Source: Pirellulaceae bacterium
GTDB taxonomy: Bacteria > Planctomycetota > Planctomycetia > Pirellulales > Pirellulaceae
Direction of reading: 5' to 3'
DNA: 64,000 nt
NCBI GenBank assembly: GCA_020852965.1
Contig: JADYZV010000131.1
Coordinates: 62,001 to 126,000, forward strand
The notes under the pieces were generated by a model. It was not told the origin of the DNA and searched no databases. It saw only the letters and a program-made list of their open reading frames with translations. Below are positions 20,101-27,897 of the stretch, piece by piece; position 1 is the first letter of the stretch, and every line of letters begins with the position of its first letter. The position numbers and the translations under genes are program-made.

Positions 20101-20423
20101 CGATGTGTCAGTACGACTTGGTGAGGCAGTAAGTCGATCCTCGCCGAAGTCAATGAAGCCGCGTTATCCAGCAAGGGCAATGCGTGTGCTTGATAGGCCA
20201 ACCAGGCTCGACGCTGCCTTGCTGCACCATGGCCAACATTGGCTACAACGGACTCAGATCGGCTGAGTGCAGTTGCCAGGGAACTTATCGGGACTTGCCG
20301 TTCGCCGAAGCCGGAGAACAACACGCGTACGAATCCACCAGACGGTGCAGTCAAAATCGCACCGTCACCGAATTCGTTATGCACAACCCGTTGGCCGGGC
20401 TGGATCGATGGGGGGCTACTCAT
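17151..20423 (-). CDS. SNF2/HepA-like helicase with C-terminal ASCH-like domain (BrxH-like)
   Basis: I choose the ATG at 20423 (AAGGA about 12 bases upstream; 1090 aa) over the longer frame to 20486, which would overlap the upstream gene. Order: an N-terminal SH3/CarD-like segment (RVVHNEFGDGAIL), helicase motif I DEVGLGKTIE (about residue 121), motif II FDEAHHLS, motif III LLLSATPHQGD, motif VI QRIGRIHRYGQ, a long middle region, and from about residue 985 a PUA-superfamily ASCH-like domain beginning VRALSIRQPHAAAIMRG. It would translocate on DNA; ASCH/PUA domains often read modified bases or RNA. A helicase of this kind with a DUF1156 methylase, DUF499 ATPase and PglZ resembles BrxHII of type 3 BREX. 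Confidence 0.88.
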   Translation of the reverse strand: MSSPPSIQPGQRVVHNEFGDGAILTAPSGGFVRVLFSGFGERQVPISSLATALSRSESVVANVGHGAARQRRAWLAYQAHALPLLDNAASLTSARIDLLPHQVVLTHRIATTSPRRFLIADEVGLGKTIETALLLRELASRGELKRALMIVPAGLVNNWHRELNEVFNLKFEIFGSQGDVTDRKSNAFAKHDFLIASVDTLKMKARVKRLREAPPWDLVVFDEAHHLSAYQNGTKVRKTESFKLAEMLRDHCRDLLLLSATPHQGDHFRFYMLIQLLEPTLFVSPAEMLEKRYRLNSVIFRRTKADACRPDGSTLFARRWVHTESFVMTEAEREFYNELNNYLMDGFALAKKQGNQGRALGFVMTIFQKIAASSFAAVHRTLRRRMIALTVHEGLLHDANLDIQARDDSFAEARELMRLEYGLSDDAMGRAEAERLVVDLKRKLLKKMSDDELALLSSEYSQETETVGSEDSAITAVQLALPKERFRIQKLLERFPAEAETKVRNLIQALGVLWQQSPQERIVIFATYLGSVEMLGEQIDQAYPGQGVVVLKGGDHGSKSAAEKRFKQPDGPRVMICTAAGREGINLQHARVLFNFDLPWNPMDLEQRIGRIHRYGQKDTAQVFNLVLSDTIEGRIYLLLDEKLKEIAKTLGKVDEHGEVAEDLKSQVLGQLSERLSYEQLYAQAISDPELKRTRVELEAALSNASEARTAVFELFQDLDGFSIDEYQPLSDTSEGMSRIVRFAQLATEETGGTWNTVGDGTFEFRGKDGRWPAVFTDSRERSLEDEHLQLLGLDHALIQGYLEDYRNVPANELGVRVKSPNAQSGVVATWEVTTQGGRGETRTSVVSIALSADGSRVPAWERTIDQVYQGEPASGSSSVPFDAMLELLEAKLQRELVHRHIVSERGGYDARIIGWLELVGSHNWDHEKIDLALEEVRNSQDLLPSTRSPGESEDAVDFVRFLHSVGIDQSPDKVRALSIRQPHAAAIMRGVKQTEYRSTSTKTRGRILIYAGLGRYSEDEEQEMLEDYDMTGVDSDDLPRGVIIGSVDLYDSEEGDWHLRDPIPAPEPIEPIAHPQPIWFRPFVEQEKQ

Positions 20424-20445
20424 TGGTTTTCCGAGATCCTTTCTA

Positions 20446-20958
20446 TTACGAAATTCTCGGATGGAAAAGCCCGAGTCGCTTGCCACCAGCGTCTTGAATC
20501 TCTTTCAGATCTGCGGCGGCACCGTTGAACAGGCAGCGACCGATGGGAATTTTCTGGCCTTTGTATTCACCACCGCAGTGCCAATACCACTGGTCTTCGC
20601 TGGTGTGGTAATCGAGTCGCTGGGGATCGACGATCCAAAAAACGAGAGCGGCTTCGGAGCCACCCGATGCGACCTCGCGTTGGTACGAAACCATCGCGGT
20701 GTACAGTGTTTGCCGCAACCACTCGGTGGCCTCTTCGGGAGGCAAGGCGTCGATGCAACTTTCGATGCCGGCTACGACCAGTGCTTCATCGTCGATCAAG
20801 GGCAGACTGTCTTCGTTCCAACCACCTCCGTGGAGTTGACGGAACTGACGCAAACTGATGACTTGATCACTGGTGCAAAGATCATTCAAAAGATCCGCGT
20901 CCCACAGCAGGGAGATCCCGCGTCGAGTCCAAATGTCGTCGTGTATAGGCGTTTGCAT
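20446..20958 (-). CDS. Unknown 170-aa protein of the BREX-like operon
   Basis: I do not recognise this family. The protein is mixed alpha/beta, acidic, and rich in Trp: DIWTRRGISLLWDADLL, LHGGGWNED, FWIVDP and QWYWHCGGEYKGQK. There is no signal peptide or membrane segment. It lies 29 bases after the lipase stop and 22 bases before the helicase start, so it is co-transcribed with both. A partner or specificity role for the helicase is possible but unproven. Confidence 0.75.
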   Translation of the reverse strand: MQTPIHDDIWTRRGISLLWDADLLNDLCTSDQVISLRQFRQLHGGGWNEDSLPLIDDEALVVAGIESCIDALPPEEATEWLRQTLYTAMVSYQREVASGGSEAALVFWIVDPQRLDYHTSEDQWYWHCGGEYKGQKIPIGRCLFNGAAADLKEIQDAGGKRLGLFHPRIS

Positions 20959-20987
20959 GATCTATTTCTTGCGTAGTCGCAGGGATA

Positions 20988-22259
20988 TTACCGTTTATTT
21001 CCATGCACCAAAGCATGTACCACTTCGGCATACGAATCCAGGAAGTGATCGAAAACGTTGGGAACGAATCCTTTGACCACTGGATTTCCGTTCTCATCCA
21101 CGGCTGGTTCGTTTGCTTCTTGTAAATCTCGAATCAGCTTGTCGAGCTCGTTGTCGTCTAGCGTATCAATCGATTTTGGCGTCTCATAGTCTGACGGTGT
21201 AGCCCCGTACATGACCATCGGTGGATCGGATTTCACAATCTCACCATCAACATAATGCACCATAAAGCCGAAATGAACGTATGGCTCAACAGCTCTCGCA
21301 ACCGGATCCATGTCGTTGATGAAGTAGACATATTTGCCGAAAAGTTTCGCATCTAAGATGGCCGCTAAGCTTCTATTCACCGTCATTGGCTGGCCGAAAG
21401 TCATGACGCCACCAATCTCATATTCGGTATCCTGGATCAGGTGGTAGGCGCAGGCGACACTCATCGCTCCGCCCAAGCTATGGCCGGTAATCCAAACACG
21501 AGTTGGCTTGTGCTCATCCAGGAATGCTAATGCCTGGTCGTGCATGCCGCGATAGCCCGAGTCAAAACCACCGTGGATACTGCCTCCATCGTTGCGACTC
21601 CGAATGAATAGTAAATCCTGCAGGATGTCGGACGGATCATTGATCTCCGTTCCACGGAAACAGAGCACGACAGAATCATCGATCGAGAGCGCATAACCTT
21701 GCATCGATTTGTTGTTGAGGGTCTCCGATTCAAAACCGAGCTTTTGGAAAGCCTGTCTGGCAACAATCGGATCATCGTATGCGCGGCGGCTCAGCTCGAG
21801 CATCAGTTCAGCAACCGGCCAACTCGAATACTCATCACTGGTTGACCAATCGGCTTTTAGTAATCCTGCGGTTCCGCCTGATGGTTTTGGAGCGGGTACA
21901 AAATCTGTGCGATCTTCAATTACAGTATTGCCGGAGTACGGCCTCAGGATGAGTCGCACGCCAAAGGTCGCGATAGACGAAATGAGCATCAAGCTAGCCA
22001 ATGACGCGATGCAAATACTCCTCGGCGACTTTATCTTGACGAACCAACATATCGCCCAAGCGATAGCTGCAACGAGCGCGATGTAAGAAAGCAAACGCGT
22101 TAAGAAAATACCAAACACCAACAGTGGTACAATCAACCAAAGCGTCTGCCACCAACGTTTCCTTAGAGATTCGGTTTCAGTTTCTACGCTCTTACATCGC
22201 GTTGAATGGAAGTAAACAGCGCTCGCAATCAGCAGCCATCCAAGTATTGCCCACGCCAT
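20988..22259 (-). CDS. Membrane-anchored class 3 lipase-like alpha/beta hydrolase in the BREX-like operon
   Basis: The 423-aa protein has three or four N-terminal hydrophobic segments (about residues 2-17, 41-73 and 82-104) and then a lipase_3 domain. The oxyanion strand VVLCFRGTE is near residue 200. The nucleophile elbow is GHSLGGA with Ser261, the acid is probably Asp318 in NDMDPV, and the His is probably His405 in VFDHF. All three catalytic positions look intact. The gene starts 3 bases after the stop of the DUF1156 methylase gene and is followed closely by the 170-aa and helicase genes, so it is an integral operon member. Phospholipase-type effectors kill or perforate membranes in other anti-phage systems; that role here is inference. 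Confidence 0.88.
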   Translation of the reverse strand: MAWAILGWLLIASAVYFHSTRCKSVETETESLRKRWWQTLWLIVPLLVFGIFLTRLLSYIALVAAIAWAICWFVKIKSPRSICIASLASLMLISSIATFGVRLILRPYSGNTVIEDRTDFVPAPKPSGGTAGLLKADWSTSDEYSSWPVAELMLELSRRAYDDPIVARQAFQKLGFESETLNNKSMQGYALSIDDSVVLCFRGTEINDPSDILQDLLFIRSRNDGGSIHGGFDSGYRGMHDQALAFLDEHKPTRVWITGHSLGGAMSVACAYHLIQDTEYEIGGVMTFGQPMTVNRSLAAILDAKLFGKYVYFINDMDPVARAVEPYVHFGFMVHYVDGEIVKSDPPMVMYGATPSDYETPKSIDTLDDNELDKLIRDLQEANEPAVDENGNPVVKGFVPNVFDHFLDSYAEVVHALVHGNKR

Positions 22260-22262
22260 AAT

Positions 22263-25200
22263 CTAATCCTCCAAATCGAAGAGGGTGCGTTGTTTGACGA
22301 CGACGGTCGTGTTCTTGGCTTGCCAGGCTTTGTAGAGTTGTCTGGCGCGTTCAGTGGCGGCTTTCATTTCGGGATTGGGTGCGTGCTGGACGAACCATTG
22401 GAGCAAATCGCCGAGGGCGGGATGGGGAACGAAACTGGGGCTGTTGAGCGTATCGCTAACTTTGATGCCGCTATCCTCATAGGAAGCGCCAATCAGGAAA
22501 TAGGCTTGGTCGAAATCGCGAGCCATCGCACGTCGCGATTTGCCTTTCCATTCTTTGGCCCATCCCACTGGGTCCGCGATAATAAAGACTTTCTTCTCTT
22601 CCGTGCACCAGCCACGCTCTACAAATTCAGATGGCGACACGCCAGTGCCTTTCAAAAACTTCTGTATCTGATCGCGGTCCAGACTGTCCTTGTCGGCAAA
22701 TAGCCGCAGGAACTGACGTGTGTAAGGCTCCGCCAACTCCGGTGGACGTTCCGTGGTAGTATCACTCTCATCGTCCAATAGTTGGTTAATACCAACCAAG
22801 GCATCCTTCACCGTGAATTCGTCCTCGTGTCCCTTTTCGATGTATACCTTGCCATAGTGACGCGAGTAATACTCAAGTGCCTTACCTCGCCGGATCACCT
22901 GCAAGTCCGCCTCCCCGAGCCCTTCCTTCTGGTGCTGCTCGATGATGTCTTGCAGTTGCCGTACATCACGAGTGATTTGCCGACGAAGTTTGGCCCAACT
23001 GATTGACTCCGATTCTTCGAGGCGTTTACGGCATACGTGGACAATATCGTACTCAATCAGTTGGGATCCAAAAGTTCCAGGTTTTGCACCCGCACCCTTG
23101 GTTTCGTCACTACGAATTGGATAAGCAGCTTCAAGATAAAATCCAGCATCAAACAAACTTTGTAATACTGCCACCCACGGTTCGTCTTCACTATGATGGA
23201 AAGTAAATGCCAGCAGTCCAGCCGGCTTTAGTATTCTGAAGGCCTGCTTCCAACATTCTGTAAGCAGCTTTCGGTAAAAACCGTCTGGATCACCTGGGTT
23301 CCGCACCGGGTTCGTTACTGCTTCCAGCGATTTTGGGGAAACATCAGAAAGAAAGGCATCGCTGGTTGTTGCGAACGGAATGCGAAGCCAGCTGTAGAAG
23401 AAATCAGCAAGTTCCGCATATTGAATGTTGTTCCCGAACGGTGGATCTGTAATCACCACATCTAAGGTACAAGTTTCATAGTCTTCGAGAGCAGTAGAAC
23501 TGGAGCAGGTGAGACTGGCTGACGATAATACTGGATCGCCAAGCTCAAGACGGATACCTTTTGACTTGAATTTAGAGGCAAGCTCAGGGTTGATCCTTTC
23601 AAGTTCACTTAGTGCTAATACCTCCCAAGGATCCTTTTGCCATTGGATTACGCTTGATAAATTTGACGCACATGTATTCCAGTTTCCTCTTCCTAGGGAA
23701 GGAAAGACACAGTTCTCTGTTACCAGCGGCTTGGGGTGATAATTGTTATTGCTCATCATAGGAGCCATACAGTCACGACTGATGTCCCAAAAGCAAAACA
23801 TGTTCTGATTGCGTAAGTATTGCTGAAAGGCTCCCAACACGAATTGCTTTGCTTGCTCAGTTGTTCTTGCCACAACAATCTCTCGAAGCAATTGCGTCAG
23901 AACAAGTAGCTGCCTCGGGTTGAACATATCCACGAACCGTGGATAGCCATGCTCTGCAATACGCTGGTAGCTGGTCTTAAATCCCTCTGGAACGACTGTG
24001 CGTGGCCACCAGTCAACAAGATCTCCGGTTTCTCGAGTTTTCCATTCCTTCGCAGCGGCAATCTCTGAATGCGGGGCAGCATTTGCAGCGAAGAAACGCC
24101 CTCCATAAACCTCGCCGATATCGTCGCAAGCAGGACAGTATCCCTGTATATACAGGGGATAGAATGGAGCTCCCTTCCCGTACTTAGTCATCGTTTTAAG
24201 GACGTATTGCACTTGCCCGCACGCGGCGCAACTGAAGTGAGCCTTTTTAGGCACAGTTCCGCCGCGTGAATCCAAGAAAAATGGGCTATTGATCCCGGGG
24301 ACAGCTAGTGATTCTGGCAACTTTCCACGTACCTCGATAACTCGGGCAGAATTACTTGCGGCTTTGAGCCATCGCTCAGTAGCCTGAATCGAGTCGGACG
24401 AAGATCCGCCATACACATTTCCTTCATCATCTCTGCCAGCGGTGCCTGCCAACCATTCAGGATGAACTATCAACGTGAGTTGTATCTTCTTACTTCCTGA
24501 TTTCCCAAGTGGCAAAGAGCGGCCGTCCGTCGCAGCCGTCTCATCCTGAAATTTCGCCTCACAGTGCGGACATGCGTAATTGCCCTTCGCGTCCATTATG
24601 GCATGCGGCTTTTCTGTGTCTGCGACAACCAGCATCGCCGATGGAGCCATACGGGCTGCCTTTTGCTCGATGTCAAATTCTTTGCCGCACGTCTTGCATG
24701 TTCGGTCTTCCCAGGCCTTCACTGTGAGCGTCTTCAATGCGACGACTGGCGACGACATGATGGGGGTGCGGTGGTTGCACTCGGTCGCCTGGCATGGACC
24801 GTGTTTGGCCCAAAACGTATAGATAACCTCGGGTCCTTCGTACTCGTACTCAGGTCGTTGTTCGGCAGTCAGCGATAAAGAATCGAAGTCATTGCCCATA
24901 ACTTCGCCGGTCGGCTTGTGCGTCCACTTCCCTTTGTGACCTCGCGGACAATCGCAGGCGTAGAAGGGCATGATCTGCGGTTTGACTTCCGCTTCGATCT
25001 CGTCGAGCAGTTTCTGTACTTCTTCGGAATCGACCTGCGCCATCTCGTTCTTCACGACCAGCCAGGCAACTGGATTGAGGTCGTTGCCGTACATCTGCAT
25101 GCCCAGTCGCGAGCCCTCGACGATGGTAGTACCACCACCCATGAAGATGTCCGCCACCTTCAGCTTGCGAAACGCCTCGTTCTTTTGATGGTTCCCATAG

Positions 25201-25532
25201 TATGAGTCCCAAACAAGCTTGGCCGCCTCCGCCGGATCATCCGGAGCCTTCGTCGCAGCCGCAATCAACATCGCACGAAAGACACTCGACCGTCGCCGCG
25301 CCCACCATTTCGACATTTGATAGATGGGCTTGCCCGCATTGCCTTCGATCGCCGCCACATGGTTGATCGGCAGTATCGGGAAGTCGACTTCCAAGCAAGT
25401 CTTTGGACGATTCGGATCCGAAAAATCGACCGATTCCAGGTGCAACTCCCGTCCAGCTCCCACCGCCTCAGCGACAGCTTCCTGCAACAGCTCTGCTTTC
25501 GTCTTCTTTTTTGGTTTTGATGCCTTGGCCAT
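22263..25532 (-). CDS. DUF1156 adenine-specific DNA methyltransferase (PglXI-like)
   Basis: The 1089-aa protein begins with DUF1156 (LPINHVAAIEGNAGKPIYQM, residues about 53-72). A SAM-binding motif (ADIFMGGGTTIVEGSRLG) starts near residue 127 and the catalytic N6-adenine motif DPPF is at residues 696-699. Several CxxC pairs between them (residues about 194-470) suggest bound zinc. Proteins of this type replace PglX in type 3 BREX, where methylation marks host DNA. The start is 3 bases after the PD-(D/E)XK gene. It is the likely self/non-self marker of the system. Confidence 0.9.
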   Translation of the reverse strand: MAKASKPKKKTKAELLQEAVAEAVGAGRELHLESVDFSDPNRPKTCLEVDFPILPINHVAAIEGNAGKPIYQMSKWWARRRSSVFRAMLIAAATKAPDDPAEAAKLVWDSYYGNHQKNEAFRKLKVADIFMGGGTTIVEGSRLGMQMYGNDLNPVAWLVVKNEMAQVDSEEVQKLLDEIEAEVKPQIMPFYACDCPRGHKGKWTHKPTGEVMGNDFDSLSLTAEQRPEYEYEGPEVIYTFWAKHGPCQATECNHRTPIMSSPVVALKTLTVKAWEDRTCKTCGKEFDIEQKAARMAPSAMLVVADTEKPHAIMDAKGNYACPHCEAKFQDETAATDGRSLPLGKSGSKKIQLTLIVHPEWLAGTAGRDDEGNVYGGSSSDSIQATERWLKAASNSARVIEVRGKLPESLAVPGINSPFFLDSRGGTVPKKAHFSCAACGQVQYVLKTMTKYGKGAPFYPLYIQGYCPACDDIGEVYGGRFFAANAAPHSEIAAAKEWKTRETGDLVDWWPRTVVPEGFKTSYQRIAEHGYPRFVDMFNPRQLLVLTQLLREIVVARTTEQAKQFVLGAFQQYLRNQNMFCFWDISRDCMAPMMSNNNYHPKPLVTENCVFPSLGRGNWNTCASNLSSVIQWQKDPWEVLALSELERINPELASKFKSKGIRLELGDPVLSSASLTCSSSTALEDYETCTLDVVITDPPFGNNIQYAELADFFYSWLRIPFATTSDAFLSDVSPKSLEAVTNPVRNPGDPDGFYRKLLTECWKQAFRILKPAGLLAFTFHHSEDEPWVAVLQSLFDAGFYLEAAYPIRSDETKGAGAKPGTFGSQLIEYDIVHVCRKRLEESESISWAKLRRQITRDVRQLQDIIEQHQKEGLGEADLQVIRRGKALEYYSRHYGKVYIEKGHEDEFTVKDALVGINQLLDDESDTTTERPPELAEPYTRQFLRLFADKDSLDRDQIQKFLKGTGVSPSEFVERGWCTEEKKVFIIADPVGWAKEWKGKSRRAMARDFDQAYFLIGASYEDSGIKVSDTLNSPSFVPHPALGDLLQWFVQHAPNPEMKAATERARQLYKAWQAKNTTVVVKQRTLFDLED

Positions 25533-25535
25533 GTG

Positions 25536-26633
25536 CTATTCGTTTACTTCAGTTGTGTTGAGATTGCTATCATTTACGTGTGTCACCAACTCATTGCCGG
25601 TATCCGCAGCATCTACTTCATGAGGCTCTTCTGTTTCGACTTGCTGCGTCACAAATTCATCTTCTGAAATGACATAGCTCTTGTGCTTGCCACGTTGCGA
25701 CGCAGATTTCTCGTGTGCGTATAAATCAATGACGACAAAGAAGATTGTTTTACCGTTCCAGGTTACAAATTGCGTCGACTGCTCTTGCTGGCTCGAAGTT
25801 ATCGCCAAGCCCTCTTGGCAAGTCTTAAAAATCACGAGGTAGCCGAACGGCTCGTTATAATCGAGCGTGTATTGGTAGACCTGGTGAAAGCCGCTGATGA
25901 CGTAGGCTTTGTTTTTACCTGCGGATGGATCAAAGATTTTGACATCCGCGACCAAAGGGTCGTCAGAATTCTGCGCACAGATTAAGTCGGCTTCACCGCT
26001 GTACGAGCTGGGCTCAATCGAAAAATCGAGACCTTGGTCGTGAAGGTACTCATAAAGATTTAGCGCTAGCTGCTTTTCACCGCGGCTTTTCCTGCCAGCA
26101 ATCGACGTGCGTTGCTTTTCTTCGTCGTACACCGCAAGCAGCTTTTCGCGTTGAAACCACTCGCATTTGTGTTTGTAGCGACGAATCAATGCAAGTATCG
26201 CACGCTGGTCATCAAGTTGTTCGTCGAGGTATTCGTAGAGTGGCTCCAAAAAGATGTCTTTGAAATACTCTAAAGCATCGTCATGCTTACTAGTGCCACG
26301 AGCGTAGCTATGTGCAATTCGAATTTCGAGATCCCGTGTCTTCTCCCCTTGCTGATTGGCACAGGCTTTCAAGACCCAGTATGCGAGGCATGCTTCTTCT
26401 GCCTCAGTTTCGCCATGTAGGGATTTTCCAGCGATAATTTGATCCGCATCAGCTTGCGCCGTCTCAACAAGTACAGACAGTCCGTCGAGTAGTGCACTGA
26501 ACACGGCGTTACTTTCCAAGAATTTCCAAAATCGTTTGAGCGAAAAACAAAATGAATCGAATCCGGCAGAATTCAGTTTGCGTACTCGCTTCTGGAGTTT
26601 GTATCTAAGGTGTTGTACGAGTTCCGATTGCAT
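25536..26633 (-). CDS. Putative PD-(D/E)XK nuclease of the BREX-like operon
   Basis: The 365-aa protein has an all-helical first half. The core has the restriction-fold pattern SGEADLICAQ followed by LVADVKIFD, giving the acidic and D-x-K elements near residues 210-230, after an EYLHDQGLDFSIEP strand. The last 50 residues are polar and probably disordered. No methylase-like or ATPase motif is seen. It is packed between the zinc-ribbon and the DUF1156 genes (6 and 3 bases). A dedicated nuclease is not part of the canonical BREX set, so this is an unusual addition. The nuclease call is motif-level only. Confidence 0.65.
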   Translation of the reverse strand: MQSELVQHLRYKLQKRVRKLNSAGFDSFCFSLKRFWKFLESNAVFSALLDGLSVLVETAQADADQIIAGKSLHGETEAEEACLAYWVLKACANQQGEKTRDLEIRIAHSYARGTSKHDDALEYFKDIFLEPLYEYLDEQLDDQRAILALIRRYKHKCEWFQREKLLAVYDEEKQRTSIAGRKSRGEKQLALNLYEYLHDQGLDFSIEPSSYSGEADLICAQNSDDPLVADVKIFDPSAGKNKAYVISGFHQVYQYTLDYNEPFGYLVIFKTCQEGLAITSSQQEQSTQFVTWNGKTIFFVVIDLYAHEKSASQRGKHKSYVISEDEFVTQQVETEEPHEVDAADTGNELVTHVNDSNLNTTEVNE

Positions 26634-26639
26634 GTGTGC

Positions 26640-26873
26640 CTATATCTTGATTGTGAGATTTAGCTTGCCGATGGACGCGGTTAAATCATTCAGAGCCCGC
26701 TCGATTTGCCGCACAGCTTTTTTGCATTCGTTCATTTGATCGTCGAGACGAATGTTGGCTTTGCAGCCACGACATATGACAACATCCCTTAAGCGAGCTT
26801 GCTTTAGCGTGAACGAGTTCTGAAATTTGCATCGGGGGCACGCTGCGGATATTGGTGCATTATCGATAAACAT
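26640..26873 (-). CDS. Small zinc-ribbon / coiled-coil protein
   Basis: From the ATG at 26873 the product has 77 aa (a TTG at 26882 is an alternative). It contains two CxxC knuckles, CPRCKFQNSF and CRGCKANI, spaced like a zinc ribbon. A C-terminal helix follows (LDDQMNECKKAVRQIERAL) that could form a coiled coil. It sits between PglZ and the nuclease in the operon and may act as an adaptor. I do not recognise a named family. Confidence 0.7.
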   Translation of the reverse strand: MFIDNAPISAACPRCKFQNSFTLKQARLRDVVICRGCKANIRLDDQMNECKKAVRQIERALNDLTASIGKLNLTIKI

Positions 26874-26886
26874 GTTTGGCAATCAG

Positions 26887-27897
26887 CTATCTAGACAACT
26901 CGATAAACGGCACAAACACTTCTAACAAAGACAGCCCGCCGTGCGCCAACAATCGATTGTTTTGTCCGCTGACTTTCCAGTTGCGACGCCCCAAAACAAA
27001 ACGATGCGTTCCGTGCTGCGTGTCCAATTCAATATCGATGGGAGGTAGCCAAGCAGCCGGTTGTGTGTCCACACTTGGATTCGGCTTGGCGGCAGTCCGA
27101 CCGGAGGCGAACAATTGCTTCATGTACGCCGCCTGTTCACCATCGAGATTGCTGAAGTAACCGCAGGCGGCGTAGCCATGGTCCGAGGTGATGATGACTC
27201 GCCGACCGTGAGCTAACTTTTCCACGAATGACCAGAACTCGTCGCCGTTGAGCACCGCGTGGTTCTCGGCTGCGAGTTTCTTCAGTCCTTCACCTGGCTT
27301 GGCGAGCTCGTGAACTCTCTCGTCCGGCCAGTGGTGCCAATAGACGATTGATTCCTGTGCGCCGACTTTGGCCGCACATTCGCTCCAGGGAAGTGCATTG
27401 GTCTCGGTGAAAGCGCCGGTCAGCTTGTGTGCCTTGCCAGCTCCGTTGTTTTCCAAAGCCGCCCGCTGGGAGAGGCCAAGTGCTTTGGCAAAATGATTAG
27501 TTTCACTCGGTAGTTCGGAAGCATAGGCACCGCTGTGATGGATGGTGTACCCACGCGCGGTGGCTTGCTCCAACAACCACGGCGATTCCCGCAACGACAA
27601 ACCGTCGAGGATCAAAACGGCTTTGCCACCGTGTATTCGATTCCAGTACTCGACAACTGCTTCGCTCGCGCGTGGTACAGCGGACTCAAATGATCGCCAC
27701 AGGTCCCAACAGGAACTTGACAGCGCATTCTCGAGTTCATTGATGCCCCGATCACGGTTGACAATCTCTGCATCGGCACACTTGCCCGATGGTAGCGTGG
27801 CGGAAAACGTTTGCCACAGATAATCGCGTACGGCTTGCCAAGCCTTATCGGGACTGTCGTTGGTTAGGCTATCGAGCAATTCGGAGGACATGCACAT
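26887..27897 (-). CDS. pglZ: Compact PglZ-domain protein
   Basis: The 336-aa protein has the PglZ/alkaline-phosphatase-superfamily landmarks: LILDGLSLRESPW (metal-binding Asp98), VIITSDHGYAACGYF (Asp239 and His240) and AHGGLSLLEVFVPFIE at the very C-terminus (His319). Usual BREX PglZ proteins are much larger, so this is a minimal form with little outside the core. The ATG touches the stop of the DUF499 gene (TAAATG), which argues for coupling. PglZ is the hallmark gene of BREX/Pgl systems; its exact biochemical role is not settled. Confidence 0.85.
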   Translation of the reverse strand: MCMSSELLDSLTNDSPDKAWQAVRDYLWQTFSATLPSGKCADAEIVNRDRGINELENALSSSCWDLWRSFESAVPRASEAVVEYWNRIHGGKAVLILDGLSLRESPWLLEQATARGYTIHHSGAYASELPSETNHFAKALGLSQRAALENNGAGKAHKLTGAFTETNALPWSECAAKVGAQESIVYWHHWPDERVHELAKPGEGLKKLAAENHAVLNGDEFWSFVEKLAHGRRVIITSDHGYAACGYFSNLDGEQAAYMKQLFASGRTAAKPNPSVDTQPAAWLPPIDIELDTQHGTHRFVLGRRNWKVSGQNNRLLAHGGLSLLEVFVPFIELSR

